Below are positions 7,781 through 15,765 of a stretch of 28,408 nt of DNA, one piece after another. The stretch is taken from NCBI GenBank assembly GCA_021734595.1, contig JAIPIO010000007.1, forward strand, positions 1-28,408, read 5' to 3'. The notes beneath the pieces were generated by a model. That model saw nothing but the letters and a program-made list of their open reading frames with translations, was not told the DNA's origin and did not search any database. The stretch is from Kiritimatiellales bacterium. Its GTDB lineage: Bacteria > Verrucomicrobiota > Kiritimatiellia > Kiritimatiellales > Pontiellaceae. A program made the translations under genes and the position numbers. Each line of letters starts with the position of its first letter. Position 1 is the stretch's first letter.

Positions 7781-9184
7781 ATGGGCGGTTTTTTCGGAGT
7801 GGCGGCAAAGAACGATTGTGTAAAGGACGTTTTCTACGGAACAGACTACCATTCACATCTCGGTACCCAGCGCGGCGGCATCGCGGCACTGGATGAGGAT
7901 GGGAATTTCTCACGGTTTATCCACGATATCAGGAACGCGCAGTTCCGCTCTAAATTTGAAACCGATCTCGATAAAATGTCCGGCTGCACCGCGATCGGCA
8001 TCATCAGCGACTATGAAGACCAACCGCTGCTCATTAATTCCCGCCACGGGCATTACGCCATCGTAACGGTCGGCGTGGTGCAGAATGCGCTGGCGCTGGC
8101 AGATGACGCCTGCGCCAAGGGAGCGCATTTCTGCGAAATGAGCGGAGGAGTAGTTAATCCCACCGAACTGATTTCGCATTTGATCAATCAGGGGGCCAAC
8201 TTTGTTGAAGGCCTGCAGATTGCGCAGAACGCCGTTGAGGGTTCTTCATTCATTCTGTTGCTGACGAGCGACGGCATCTACGCAGCACGTGACAAGTACG
8301 GGCGGACACCGGTGGTTATCGGCCACAAGGACGGGGCATTTGCCGTGACGGTGGAAACCTGCGCCTTCCCGAACATGGAATATACGATTGAACGCGAACT
8401 GGGGCCGGGCGAGATTGTCAAGATCACGGCCGAGGGCATCGAGCAGATGAAACCACCTGGCGACTGCATGCGTATCTGTTCCTTCCTGTGGGTCTACTAC
8501 GGCTACCCGGCATCCTCCTACGAGGGACGGAACACCGAGGAAGTTCGCAATCGTTGCGGTGCCATGCTGGCCAAACGCGACACGGTCGAGGCCGACTGTG
8601 TTTGCGGCATTCCAGACTCGGGAACCGCGCATGCTATCGGCTATGCACACGAATCGGGTATTCCCTACAAGCGGCCTTTTGTAAAATACACCCCGACCTG
8701 GCCGCGTAGCTTCATGCCGCAGGACCAGGCCCAGCGCGACCAGGTGGCCAAGATGAAGCTCATCCCTATACGCGAGCTCATCAAAGGACAGCGGCTTATG
8801 TTCTGCGAAGATTCCATTGTGCGCGGCACCCAGCTGCAGGACACGATCAAACGTCTTCATACCGAATACGGCGCCAAGGAAATCCATATGCGTCCCGCCT
8901 GCCCGCCGCTGGTCTACGGATGCAAGTTCCTGAACTTTTCGCGGTCGCGTTCCGAACTGGACCTAGCCACCCGCCGTGCCATTCTGGAACTCGAAGGCGA
9001 CGCTGATGCAAACCTTGAGGAATACGCCGACTGCAATTCGGAAAAATACAAGCAGATGGTCGAAAAAATCCGCGAACGGCTCAACCTGACCTCCCTCCAG
9101 TTCCAGCAACTGGACGACCTCGTTGAAGCCATCGGCCTGCCGAAAGAGAAGCTCTGCACCTTCTGCTGGGACGGGCAGGGATAA
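7781..9184 (+). CDS. PurF-like amidophosphoribosyltransferase paralogue with degenerate glutaminase site
   Basis: A 467-residue protein with the Ntn glutamine-amidotransferase fold at the N-terminus and a phosphoribosyltransferase domain behind it. The second half is PurF-like: VCGIPDSGTAHAIGYAHESG (274-293), the PRPP loop MFCEDSIVRGTQ (340-351) and Cys residues C233, C381, C459 and C462. These match the four [4Fe-4S] ligands of Bacillus-type PurF. The N-terminus is not canonical. It reads MGGFFG instead of MCGxxG, so the nucleophilic Cys is Gly; the HNGN oxyanion segment reads TVGV, and the Arg and Asp that hold glutamine are not recognisable. It may use free ammonia or serve another role. 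The chosen ATG has AAAGGAG seven bases upstream; an upstream in-frame start at 7715 lacks this. It sits between glycogen genes without an obvious reason. Confidence 0.85.
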   Translation: MGGFFGVAAKNDCVKDVFYGTDYHSHLGTQRGGIAALDEDGNFSRFIHDIRNAQFRSKFETDLDKMSGCTAIGIISDYEDQPLLINSRHGHYAIVTVGVVQNALALADDACAKGAHFCEMSGGVVNPTELISHLINQGANFVEGLQIAQNAVEGSSFILLLTSDGIYAARDKYGRTPVVIGHKDGAFAVTVETCAFPNMEYTIERELGPGEIVKITAEGIEQMKPPGDCMRICSFLWVYYGYPASSYEGRNTEEVRNRCGAMLAKRDTVEADCVCGIPDSGTAHAIGYAHESGIPYKRPFVKYTPTWPRSFMPQDQAQRDQVAKMKLIPIRELIKGQRLMFCEDSIVRGTQLQDTIKRLHTEYGAKEIHMRPACPPLVYGCKFLNFSRSRSELDLATRRAILELEGDADANLEEYADCNSEKYKQMVEKIRERLNLTSLQFQQLDDLVEAIGLPKEKLCTFCWDGQG

Positions 9185-9192
9185 TCCGCCCG

Positions 9193-9240
9193 TTTCCAAT
9201 GTCTGGAAATTCCTCCGGAAAAAATTCCAGACATTGGAAA
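9193..9240. repeat. Palindrome cluster C forming a 48-base hairpin
   Basis: Two TTCCA-N5-TGGAA sites (9194-9208 and 9225-9239, centres 31 bp apart) are reverse complements of one another. The whole forms an inverted repeat with perfect 16-base arms (9193-9208 / 9225-9240). A small TTCC-TCC-GGAA hairpin lies in the loop. It sits just behind the PurF-like gene, about 70 bases before glgA, with no T-tract after it. Confidence 0.85.
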
Positions 9241-9308
9241 ACACTTGCCCTGCGCCAAAGCAAAGGTTTAGCGTGCGTTTTAGCAAGCGATTTTAAAAGG
9301 ACTCAAAC

Positions 9309-10844
9309 ATGCCAAAGAAAAAAAAACCGCGGATTCTGATTGTTACACCGGAAATCACCTACCTCCCGACGGGGATGGGAAACATGGCCAACAACCTGCG
9401 GGCGAAGGCCGGCGGCATGGCGGATGTGTCGGCTTCGCTGGTGTCGGCCTTGTACGATCTTGGCGCGGATGTTCATGTGGCTCTCCCCCACTACCGTAAA
9501 ATGTTCAACATCGACATCGGCAACTTTATCGATAACGAGCTACTGAAATATAAAAGCAAGCTGCCCAACGACCGTGTTCATCTGGCGGAAGACCGGATAT
9601 TCTATTATCAGGATTCGGTCTACAGCAACATTGATGTGGTCAATCCCAAAATTGCACTGGCCTTTCAGCGCGAGGTGATCAACAACATCATCCCCACGGT
9701 CAAACCCGACCTGATCCACTGCAACGACTGGATGACTGGTTTGATTCCCGGTGAGGCGCGCACCCTGGGAATTCCCAGTCTGTTTACCATCCACAACATC
9801 CATACGCACAAACTGACCCTCGCAACCATCGAAGACGCCGGTATTGATGCCGCCGAGTTCTGGAACCAGCTCTATTACAGCTGGCCGCCGTACAACTATG
9901 AGGAATCCCGCTCGACCAATCCCGTCGACCTGCAGGCCAGCGGTATTTTCGCGGCGCACTTCATCAACACGGTGAGCCCTACTTTCCTGAACGAGATGGT
10001 GGACGGGAAGCATTCCTTTGTGCCGGAAAACATCCGCTATGAAGTGGCGAGCAAAAAAAACCACAACTGTGCGGCAGGCATCCTCAACTCGCCCGATGAG
10101 AGCAACGATCCTGAAACGGATAAATACCTGCATGAATGTTTTTCTGCCGAAAAACACCGCGGACCCAAGCGCAACAACAAAGAGCATCTGCAGAAACTCT
10201 TCGGGCTGATCCAGAATCCCGACGCGCCGGTCTTTTTCTGGCCATCGCGGCTCGATCCCGTCCAGAAGGGCTGCCAGTTGCTGGCGGACATCCTTTACCA
10301 GATGGTTTCCAAGTATTGGGACGACCAGCTACAGGTCATGATCATTGCCAACGGTTCATACCAGAAAGTTTTTTATGACATTGTCGGTTTTCATAATCTA
10401 CAGGAGCGCGTTGCCGTCTGCGACTTCGACGAAGAACTCTCGCATATCGGCTTTGCGGCCTCCGACTTCATGCTCATGCCCTCGCTTTTCGAGCCCTGCG
10501 GCCTGCCGCAGATGGTCAGCAGCATCTATGGTTCACTGCCCATCGCACACGATACGGGAGGACTGCACGACACCATCGAAAACGTCAACCCGCAGACGTC
10601 CACCGGCAACGGTTTCCTGTTCGAGACCTACGATTCCGCCGGACTGGCGTGGGCGATTGACAAGGCGATGGAGTTTCATCATCTGGATCCATCCATCAAG
10701 GATGCCCAGATTTCGCGCATCATGGCCGAGAGCAAGGCGCGCTTCAACCACAAGGTAACCGCCCAGTCCTATATCGATATCTACGAGCAGATGCTCCAGC
10801 GCCCATTGGTTGAGCGCTCGACCGATGAGGAACCCGTTAAATGA
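9309..10844 (+). CDS. glgA: Glycogen synthase (GT5)
   Basis: A 511-residue cytoplasmic GT-B glycosyltransferase that extends alpha-1,4-glucan from ADP- or UDP-glucose. The N-terminal donor-loop motif is KAGGMADV (33-40), and the C-terminal catalytic segment SLFEPCGLPQM followed by HDTGGLHDTIE is typical of GT5. Between E15 and K33 there are about 12 residues more than the classical SExxPFxKxGGL spacing (the segment YLPTGMGNMANN). This suggests a distinct GlgA subtype. The start follows AAAAGGA; the N-terminus MPKKKKP contains a run of A bases that could cause sequencing or slippage errors. The stop overlaps the glgB start by four bases (ATGA), so the two are translationally coupled. Confidence 0.93.
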   Translation: MPKKKKPRILIVTPEITYLPTGMGNMANNLRAKAGGMADVSASLVSALYDLGADVHVALPHYRKMFNIDIGNFIDNELLKYKSKLPNDRVHLAEDRIFYYQDSVYSNIDVVNPKIALAFQREVINNIIPTVKPDLIHCNDWMTGLIPGEARTLGIPSLFTIHNIHTHKLTLATIEDAGIDAAEFWNQLYYSWPPYNYEESRSTNPVDLQASGIFAAHFINTVSPTFLNEMVDGKHSFVPENIRYEVASKKNHNCAAGILNSPDESNDPETDKYLHECFSAEKHRGPKRNNKEHLQKLFGLIQNPDAPVFFWPSRLDPVQKGCQLLADILYQMVSKYWDDQLQVMIIANGSYQKVFYDIVGFHNLQERVAVCDFDEELSHIGFAASDFMLMPSLFEPCGLPQMVSSIYGSLPIAHDTGGLHDTIENVNPQTSTGNGFLFETYDSAGLAWAIDKAMEFHHLDPSIKDAQISRIMAESKARFNHKVTAQSYIDIYEQMLQRPLVERSTDEEPVK

Positions 10845-12850
10845 GAAGCCCTGATCTTGCCAGGTTGCTCGACGACTCCTACCTGCAACCGTATGCCGAC
10901 CGATTGATCGAACGCGCAAAACGGATCGGGGAAACCGAACAGCTGCTGACCGGCGGGAAAGACACGCTGGAGGACTTTGCCAGCGGCCATGAATACTATG
11001 GGTTGCATTTTTCCGGTGGCGAATGGGCTTTCCGGGAGTGGGCGCCCAACGCCACGGCCATCTACCTGGTTGGCGACTTTTCCGACTGGAACCAGTCGCT
11101 GGAATTCGCGTTGACGCGGATCAGTGAAAACGGCACATGGGAGATCAAGCTTCCGGCCGACCAACTTAAACACGGCGATCTCTACCGCCTGAACATGCAT
11201 TGGCCCAACGGCCAAGGCGAGCGCATCCCAACCTATACCCGCCGCGCGGTCCAGGACGCCTCAACCCACATTTTTACGGCCCAGGTCTGGCATCCCGAAA
11301 CGTCCTACCAATGGAAGCACCCCCGCCCCGTCGGCAAACCGAAGGCACCGCTTATCTACGAATCGCACGTCGGCATGGCGCAGGAAGACGCACGGGTGGG
11401 TACCTATCTTGAATTCAAGGGAAAAATCCTGCCGCGCGTGATCAAAGCGGGCTACAACACCATCCAGCTCATGGGCATCATGGAGCATCCCTACTACGGT
11501 TCGTTCGGCTACCATGTGTCCAATTTCTTTGCCGCCTCGTCGCGTTGCGGCACCCCGGAGGAACTGAAAGAACTGATCGACGACGCCCACGAAGCGGGCA
11601 TCGCCGTCATCATGGACCTGGTTCATTCCCATGCCGTGAAAAACGAAAACGAAGGCCTCGCGCGCTTTGACGGAACCGACTATCAGTTTTTCCACGCGGG
11701 AGCCCGCGGCGATCATGTGGCATGGGATTCCCGCTGCTTCGACTACAGCAAACCCGAAGTGCTTCATTTCCTGCTCTCCAACTGCCGCTTCTGGATCGAT
11801 GAGTACAACTTCGACGGATTCCGCTTCGACGGCATTACCAGCATGCTCTACACCCACCATGGCCTCGGAACCGGCTTCGGCAGCTACGAAAACTATTTCG
11901 ACGGATCGGTCGACAACGACGCCATCGCCTATCTGGCACTGGCCAATAAAATCATTCACACCGTCCGCCCGGCGGCCATCACCATCGCCGAGGATGTCAG
12001 CGGCATGCCCGGCCTCGGCGCGCCGCAGGCCGACGGCGGTTGCGGGTTCGACTACCGCCTCGCCATGGGCATGCCCGACTGCTGGTTCAAGCTCGTCAAC
12101 GACACCCGCGACGAAGACTGGAACCTCAACTGGCTCTACCACGAACTCACCAGCCGGCGGCAGGACGAACAGGTGATCAGCTATGTCGAGAGCCACGACC
12201 AGGCGCTGGTCGGCGGCAAGTCGATGATCTTCGAACTGATCGACGCCCACATGTACGACGCCATGCACAAGCAGGCGGAAAACATGGTTGTGGATCGCGG
12301 CATGGCCCTGCATAAGATGGCGCGCCTCGCAACCCTCGCCTCCGCCGCCCACGGCTACCTCAATTTCATGGGCAACGAATTCGGTCACCCCGAGTGGATC
12401 GACTTTCCGCGCGAAGGCAACGGCTGGTCATACCATTACGCCCGCCGACAGTGGAGCCTGCGCGACAACCCCGACCTCAAGTTCCATTTCCTCGCCGACT
12501 TCGACGAAGCCATGCTGGAGATGGCCAACCACTACGGCACCGTTGGCGGACACCAGCCACACCACCTGAAGACCTGCGACAACGATAAAGTGATGGCCTT
12601 CGAGCACAACGGACTCTTTTTCTTCTTCAACTTCCACCCATCCAACTCCTACACCGACTACGGAATCGAAATTCCGCCCGGAGAATACCAGTTGGTGCTC
12701 AACACCGACGAACCGCGCTTCGGCGGATACAACCGGTTGGAGGACGATCAGCGCTATGCCACGCGGAAGTATCGGGTTGGCGACCTCATGCACCACCAGA
12801 TTCTGCTCTATCTCCCCAGCCGTTGCGCTCTCGTCCTCGCGAAGGCTTAA
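10841..12850 (+). CDS. glgB: 1,4-alpha-glucan branching enzyme, eukaryote-like GH13_8 type
   Basis: A 669-residue cytoplasmic enzyme that introduces alpha-1,6 branches into glycogen. A CBM48 domain (about 50-145) precedes the GH13 barrel with region I DLVHSH (259-264), nucleophile D330 in GFRFDG, acid/base E384 in IAEDVSG and D453 in ESHDQ. The segments YESHVGMA and GNEFGHPEWIDFPREGNG resemble animal and plant branching enzymes (GBE1/SBE) rather than the GH13_9 GlgB of Escherichia coli. All catalytic residues are present and length fits GBE1-type enzymes. It starts at the ATGA overlap with glgA, so the pair forms an operon. Long open frames on the opposite strand are shadows. Confidence 0.95.
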   Translation: MRSPDLARLLDDSYLQPYADRLIERAKRIGETEQLLTGGKDTLEDFASGHEYYGLHFSGGEWAFREWAPNATAIYLVGDFSDWNQSLEFALTRISENGTWEIKLPADQLKHGDLYRLNMHWPNGQGERIPTYTRRAVQDASTHIFTAQVWHPETSYQWKHPRPVGKPKAPLIYESHVGMAQEDARVGTYLEFKGKILPRVIKAGYNTIQLMGIMEHPYYGSFGYHVSNFFAASSRCGTPEELKELIDDAHEAGIAVIMDLVHSHAVKNENEGLARFDGTDYQFFHAGARGDHVAWDSRCFDYSKPEVLHFLLSNCRFWIDEYNFDGFRFDGITSMLYTHHGLGTGFGSYENYFDGSVDNDAIAYLALANKIIHTVRPAAITIAEDVSGMPGLGAPQADGGCGFDYRLAMGMPDCWFKLVNDTRDEDWNLNWLYHELTSRRQDEQVISYVESHDQALVGGKSMIFELIDAHMYDAMHKQAENMVVDRGMALHKMARLATLASAAHGYLNFMGNEFGHPEWIDFPREGNGWSYHYARRQWSLRDNPDLKFHFLADFDEAMLEMANHYGTVGGHQPHHLKTCDNDKVMAFEHNGLFFFFNFHPSNSYTDYGIEIPPGEYQLVLNTDEPRFGGYNRLEDDQRYATRKYRVGDLMHHQILLYLPSRCALVLAKA

Positions 12851-12856
12851 CGGGAT

Positions 12857-12955
12857 TTCCAAGCCTAGGAAGATGGTTCCCAATGCCTGGAAAAAATTCG
12901 CGACAAACTTCCAATGTCTGGAAAAACAGGATATTATATTTTCCAATGTCTGAAA
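12857..12955. repeat. Palindrome cluster D (four TTCCA-N5-TGGAA-like sites)
   Basis: Sites lie at 12857-12871 (one mismatch), 12877-12892 (16 bp, one extra base), 12909-12923 (perfect) and 12941-12955 (one mismatch). Centres are 20.5, 31.5 and 32 bp apart. The array fills the whole spacer between glgB and the esterase gene; the last copy ends only 18 bases before the esterase ATG, upstream of its GGAGG. Confidence 0.8.
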
Positions 12956-12973
12956 ATTGAATTGGAGGAAATC

Positions 12974-13732
12974 ATGGGAAAAACCACTATCTGTTCAATG
13001 ATGCTGCCGGTGATTCTGCTGGGCGCGGGATGCGCCTGCTTTAAACAATGCGAACCGGTGCCTGCGGGCCAGTACGCGCAGTCGTTCGACGACGGTGCCG
13101 GGGCGACGGACGACTACCTGCTCTACATTCCCGAAGAATACAATCAATCAAACGCCCAGTGGCCGCTGATGCTGTTCCTGCATGGTGCCGGGGAGCGCGG
13201 CAGCAATCTGGAACTGGTGAAGAAGCACGGCCCGCCGAAGCTCGCGGAAAACGGCGACATGAAACTCCCGTTCGTCATCGTTTCGCCGCAGTGCCCGAAG
13301 GACGACAAGTGGAACAGCGAAACGCAGACCAAGGTACTCGAACTTTTGCTAAATGATATCATCACCCGCTATCGGATTGACCGGAGCCGGATCTATCTTA
13401 CCGGCCTGAGCATGGGCGGCTACGGTACCTGGAGCCTCGGCGCAAGGCATCCCGACTGGTTCGCGGCCCTCGCACCCATCTGCGGCAGTGGCGATCCCGC
13501 TACCGCACAAAGCATCAGCCATCTGCCTATCTGGGTGTTCCACGGGAAAAAAGACAAGGCAGTGCCGTTTGCGCGGTCCGAAGAGATGGTTGCGGCATTG
13601 AAACAAGCCGGCAGCAATGTGAAATTCACGATCTATCCGGATGCCGGACACGATTCATGGACGGAAACCTACAACAACCCTGAACTGTACGACTGGTTCC
13701 TCGCCCATCGGCGGACCGAAAAAAGGAAATAG
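12974..13732 (+). CDS. Exported alpha/beta-hydrolase (esterase/phospholipase-like), probable lipoprotein
   Basis: A 252-residue serine hydrolase of the dienelactone-hydrolase/PHB-depolymerase-like group. The catalytic triad is visible as S146 in GLSMGGYG, D194 in HGKKDKAVP and H226 in DAGHDSW, with the oxyanion segment FLHGAGERG (68-76). The N-terminus is a signal peptide ending in LLGAGC, a slightly atypical lipobox with Cys20. It is therefore probably membrane-anchored on the outside. The ATG has GGAGG five bases upstream; a longer in-frame start at 12914 would begin inside the palindrome array. Only one base separates it from the next sulfatase, so they form an operon. It may remove ester groups (for instance acetyl or feruloyl) from the same sulfated substrate; the substrate is not readable from sequence. 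Confidence 0.87.
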   Translation: MGKTTICSMMLPVILLGAGCACFKQCEPVPAGQYAQSFDDGAGATDDYLLYIPEEYNQSNAQWPLMLFLHGAGERGSNLELVKKHGPPKLAENGDMKLPFVIVSPQCPKDDKWNSETQTKVLELLLNDIITRYRIDRSRIYLTGLSMGGYGTWSLGARHPDWFAALAPICGSGDPATAQSISHLPIWVFHGKKDKAVPFARSEEMVAALKQAGSNVKFTIYPDAGHDSWTETYNNPELYDWFLAHRRTEKRK

Positions 13733-13733
13733 A

Positions 13734-15197
13734 ATGAAAAGACGCCAATTTGTGCAAACCACCGCGGCGGGAACATTGTTTGCGGCAAAACAATTGAATG
13801 CCGCCGGACGGACACCCAAAACACCGAACCTGCTGATTGTCTTCCCCGATCAGATGCGCGGGCAGGCAATGGGTTTCCTCGGCGAAGACCCGGTGGTCAC
13901 CCCGCACCTCGATCGCTTCGCGGCGGAGAGCCTGGTGCTGCCGCAAGCGGTATCCAACTATCCGGTCTGCAGCCCCTTCCGCGCCATGCTGATGACCGGC
14001 AAATATCCCCATGCCAATGGCGTGCTGGTCAACTGCACCAACCTGAGCGGATTGCACGGCGTCGAACTGCGGGAAAAGGATCGCTGCTGGTCGGACGTCC
14101 TGAAGGACAAAGGCTACAGCCTGGGCTACATCGGCAAGTGGCACCTGGATACGCCGCGCGAGCCCTATATCGATTGCACAAACAATAAAGGGAAGGTCAA
14201 ATGGAACGACTGGTGCCCGCCGAACCGCCGGCACGGTTTTGATTTTTGGCATGCCTACGGCACCTACAACGAACACATGAACCCGATGTACTGGTCTACC
14301 AATGCCCGGCGCGAAGAATTCAAATACGTCGAACAATGGGGACCGGAACACGAGGCCGACGTGGCCATCGACTATATCCGCAACACGGGAGGAATCTTCC
14401 GCGACTCTTCAAAGCCTTTCGCGCTGGTGGTCTCCATGAACCCGCCCCACACACCTTATGACCAGTTTCCCAAAAAATACCTTAAGCCTTACGAAGGGAA
14501 AACCGACAAGGATCTCATCGTGCGGCCAAACGTTGACACCTCCGGCAAAAACAAAATGTCGAAGCTCGCGTTGAGCCAGACCAAGAACTATTTCGCCAAC
14601 ATCACCGGCGTCGACGAGCAGTTTGGTCGGATTCTCCAGGCATTGGAAAGGGCCGGATTGAAAGACGATACGGTTGTATTATTCACCGCCGACCACGGCA
14701 ACTGCATCGGCACGCACAACGAGAAGACGAAAAACAACCGCTACGAAGAATCCATGCGCATTCCCTTCATCATCCGCTGGTCGGGCAAAATTGCGCCGCG
14801 CCGCGATCCCTTGTTGGTTTCGGCGCCCGATATCTACCCCACGCTGCTCGACATGCTGGGCTTTGCCTCCGATATTCCTGCAAGCGTGGAAGGCAGCAGC
14901 CACGCCGGATTTTTCCTGACCGGCAAGGGACCAAAACCCTCGTCGCAGCTCTACCTCAAAATCCCCACTGCAATTCCCGAAGACGGCAACCGCGGCGTAC
15001 GCACGGCCAAATACAAACTGACCATCAATATTACGGACGACAACAAACGCCAGACTGTGCTCTTCGACCTGGTGAACGATCCGTATGAACTCGAAAACAT
15101 CGCCCCGCACAATAAAGACATTGTCGACCGGCTCATTAAAACCGAACTGATCCCGTGGCTCGAAAAAACCAACGACCCGTGGATCAAGCATCTTTAA
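13734..15197 (+). CDS. Exported S1 sulfatase (Tat-type leader)
   Basis: A 487-residue formylglycine-dependent sulfatase. The modification motif is C79-S-P-F-R; the N-terminal metal ligands are D39-Q40 and the later ones lie in TADHGN. The leader MKRRQFVQTTAAG has a twin-arginine motif followed by a hydrophobic stretch, which suggests Tat export in folded form. The Cys needs conversion to formylglycine by a maturase, which is not in the window. The start is chosen because AAAGGA precedes the ATG and the ATG lies one base after the esterase stop. An upstream in-frame start at 13641 would overlap the esterase. The substrate is unknown; Asp-Gln in place of Asp-Asp is found in several S1 subfamilies. 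Confidence 0.93.
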   Translation: MKRRQFVQTTAAGTLFAAKQLNAAGRTPKTPNLLIVFPDQMRGQAMGFLGEDPVVTPHLDRFAAESLVLPQAVSNYPVCSPFRAMLMTGKYPHANGVLVNCTNLSGLHGVELREKDRCWSDVLKDKGYSLGYIGKWHLDTPREPYIDCTNNKGKVKWNDWCPPNRRHGFDFWHAYGTYNEHMNPMYWSTNARREEFKYVEQWGPEHEADVAIDYIRNTGGIFRDSSKPFALVVSMNPPHTPYDQFPKKYLKPYEGKTDKDLIVRPNVDTSGKNKMSKLALSQTKNYFANITGVDEQFGRILQALERAGLKDDTVVLFTADHGNCIGTHNEKTKNNRYEESMRIPFIIRWSGKIAPRRDPLLVSAPDIYPTLLDMLGFASDIPASVEGSSHAGFFLTGKGPKPSSQLYLKIPTAIPEDGNRGVRTAKYKLTINITDDNKRQTVLFDLVNDPYELENIAPHNKDIVDRLIKTELIPWLEKTNDPWIKHL

Positions 15198-15274
15198 TGC
15201 TATATTTCCCACAGATTATTAATAAATCGGAGAAACTATTAGGGCCGGAGCTCTGAAAGCGAATCACTTTAGCG

Positions 15275-15324
15275 GGAGGGACGGTTTCCACGCCGTCCGC
15301 GGTCGAGGTGCAACTCGACCCTCC
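15275..15324. repeat. REP-like three-way-junction element 1
   Basis: A 50-base cloverleaf: outer arms GGAGGG (15275-15280) / CCCTCC (15319-15324) enclose two adjacent hairpins, GGACGG/CCGTCC (15279-15298) and GGTCGAG/CTCGACC (15301-15320, loop GTGCAA). It lies in the spacer between a sulfatase and the cupin gene. The same architecture recurs at 20750-20800. Confidence 0.75.
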
Positions 15325-15372
15325 ATATGTAGCTGATTAAATTCAGCAGTACCTAAACGGTATGGTTGCAGA

Positions 15373-15717
15373 ATGAAGAACTACCTGATTGAACAGTTGG
15401 ATGAGGTTGAACCGGTACAGTGTCCTTGCGGAACGTCGCGGCGCGCGTTTGCCCAACCGGATAACCCGACGGCCACGCTGCACCGGGTCGATATCTCAAA
15501 GGACAGCCGCGCCCATTACCACAAGAAGCTGACCGAGATCTATCTGGTGTTGGAGGGCGAAGGCCATATCGAGCTGGATGGCGAGCTGGTTCCGGTTAAA
15601 CCCATGACCAGCGTGATGATCAAGCCCGGTTGCCGCCACCGCGCGGTCGGCGAACTGTGCATCATCAACGTCTGCGTCCCTGCCTTCGACCCGGCGGACG
15701 AATGGTTTGATGATTGA
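15373..15717 (+). CDS. Small single-domain cupin
   Basis: A 114-residue protein with one cupin barrel. The metal ligands of motif 1 are visible as H48-Y-H50 and E55 in AHYHKKLTEIYLVLEGEG, and motif 2 supplies H89 in PGCRHRA. It is probably a cytoplasmic metal-binding isomerase, dioxygenase or sugar-binding protein; cupins of this size beside sulfatase genes are often linked to sugar metabolism. No specific reaction can be named. There is no strong Shine-Dalgarno sequence before the ATG. It lies 48 bases before the next sulfatase on the same strand and may be cotranscribed with it. Confidence 0.85.
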   Translation: MKNYLIEQLDEVEPVQCPCGTSRRAFAQPDNPTATLHRVDISKDSRAHYHKKLTEIYLVLEGEGHIELDGELVPVKPMTSVMIKPGCRHRAVGELCIINVCVPAFDPADEWFDD

Positions 15718-15765
15718 GTTTTTATGCAGTAGATGTTGATGAATGATTATTGATAAGGAGAAAAG

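Noticed and set aside
11261..12388. 375-codon open frame antisense to glgB
   Set aside because: It lies wholly over the third-codon-biased glgB frame; its protein is low-complexity and rich in Val, Gly, His and Ala with no recognisable domain. It is a GC-driven shadow.
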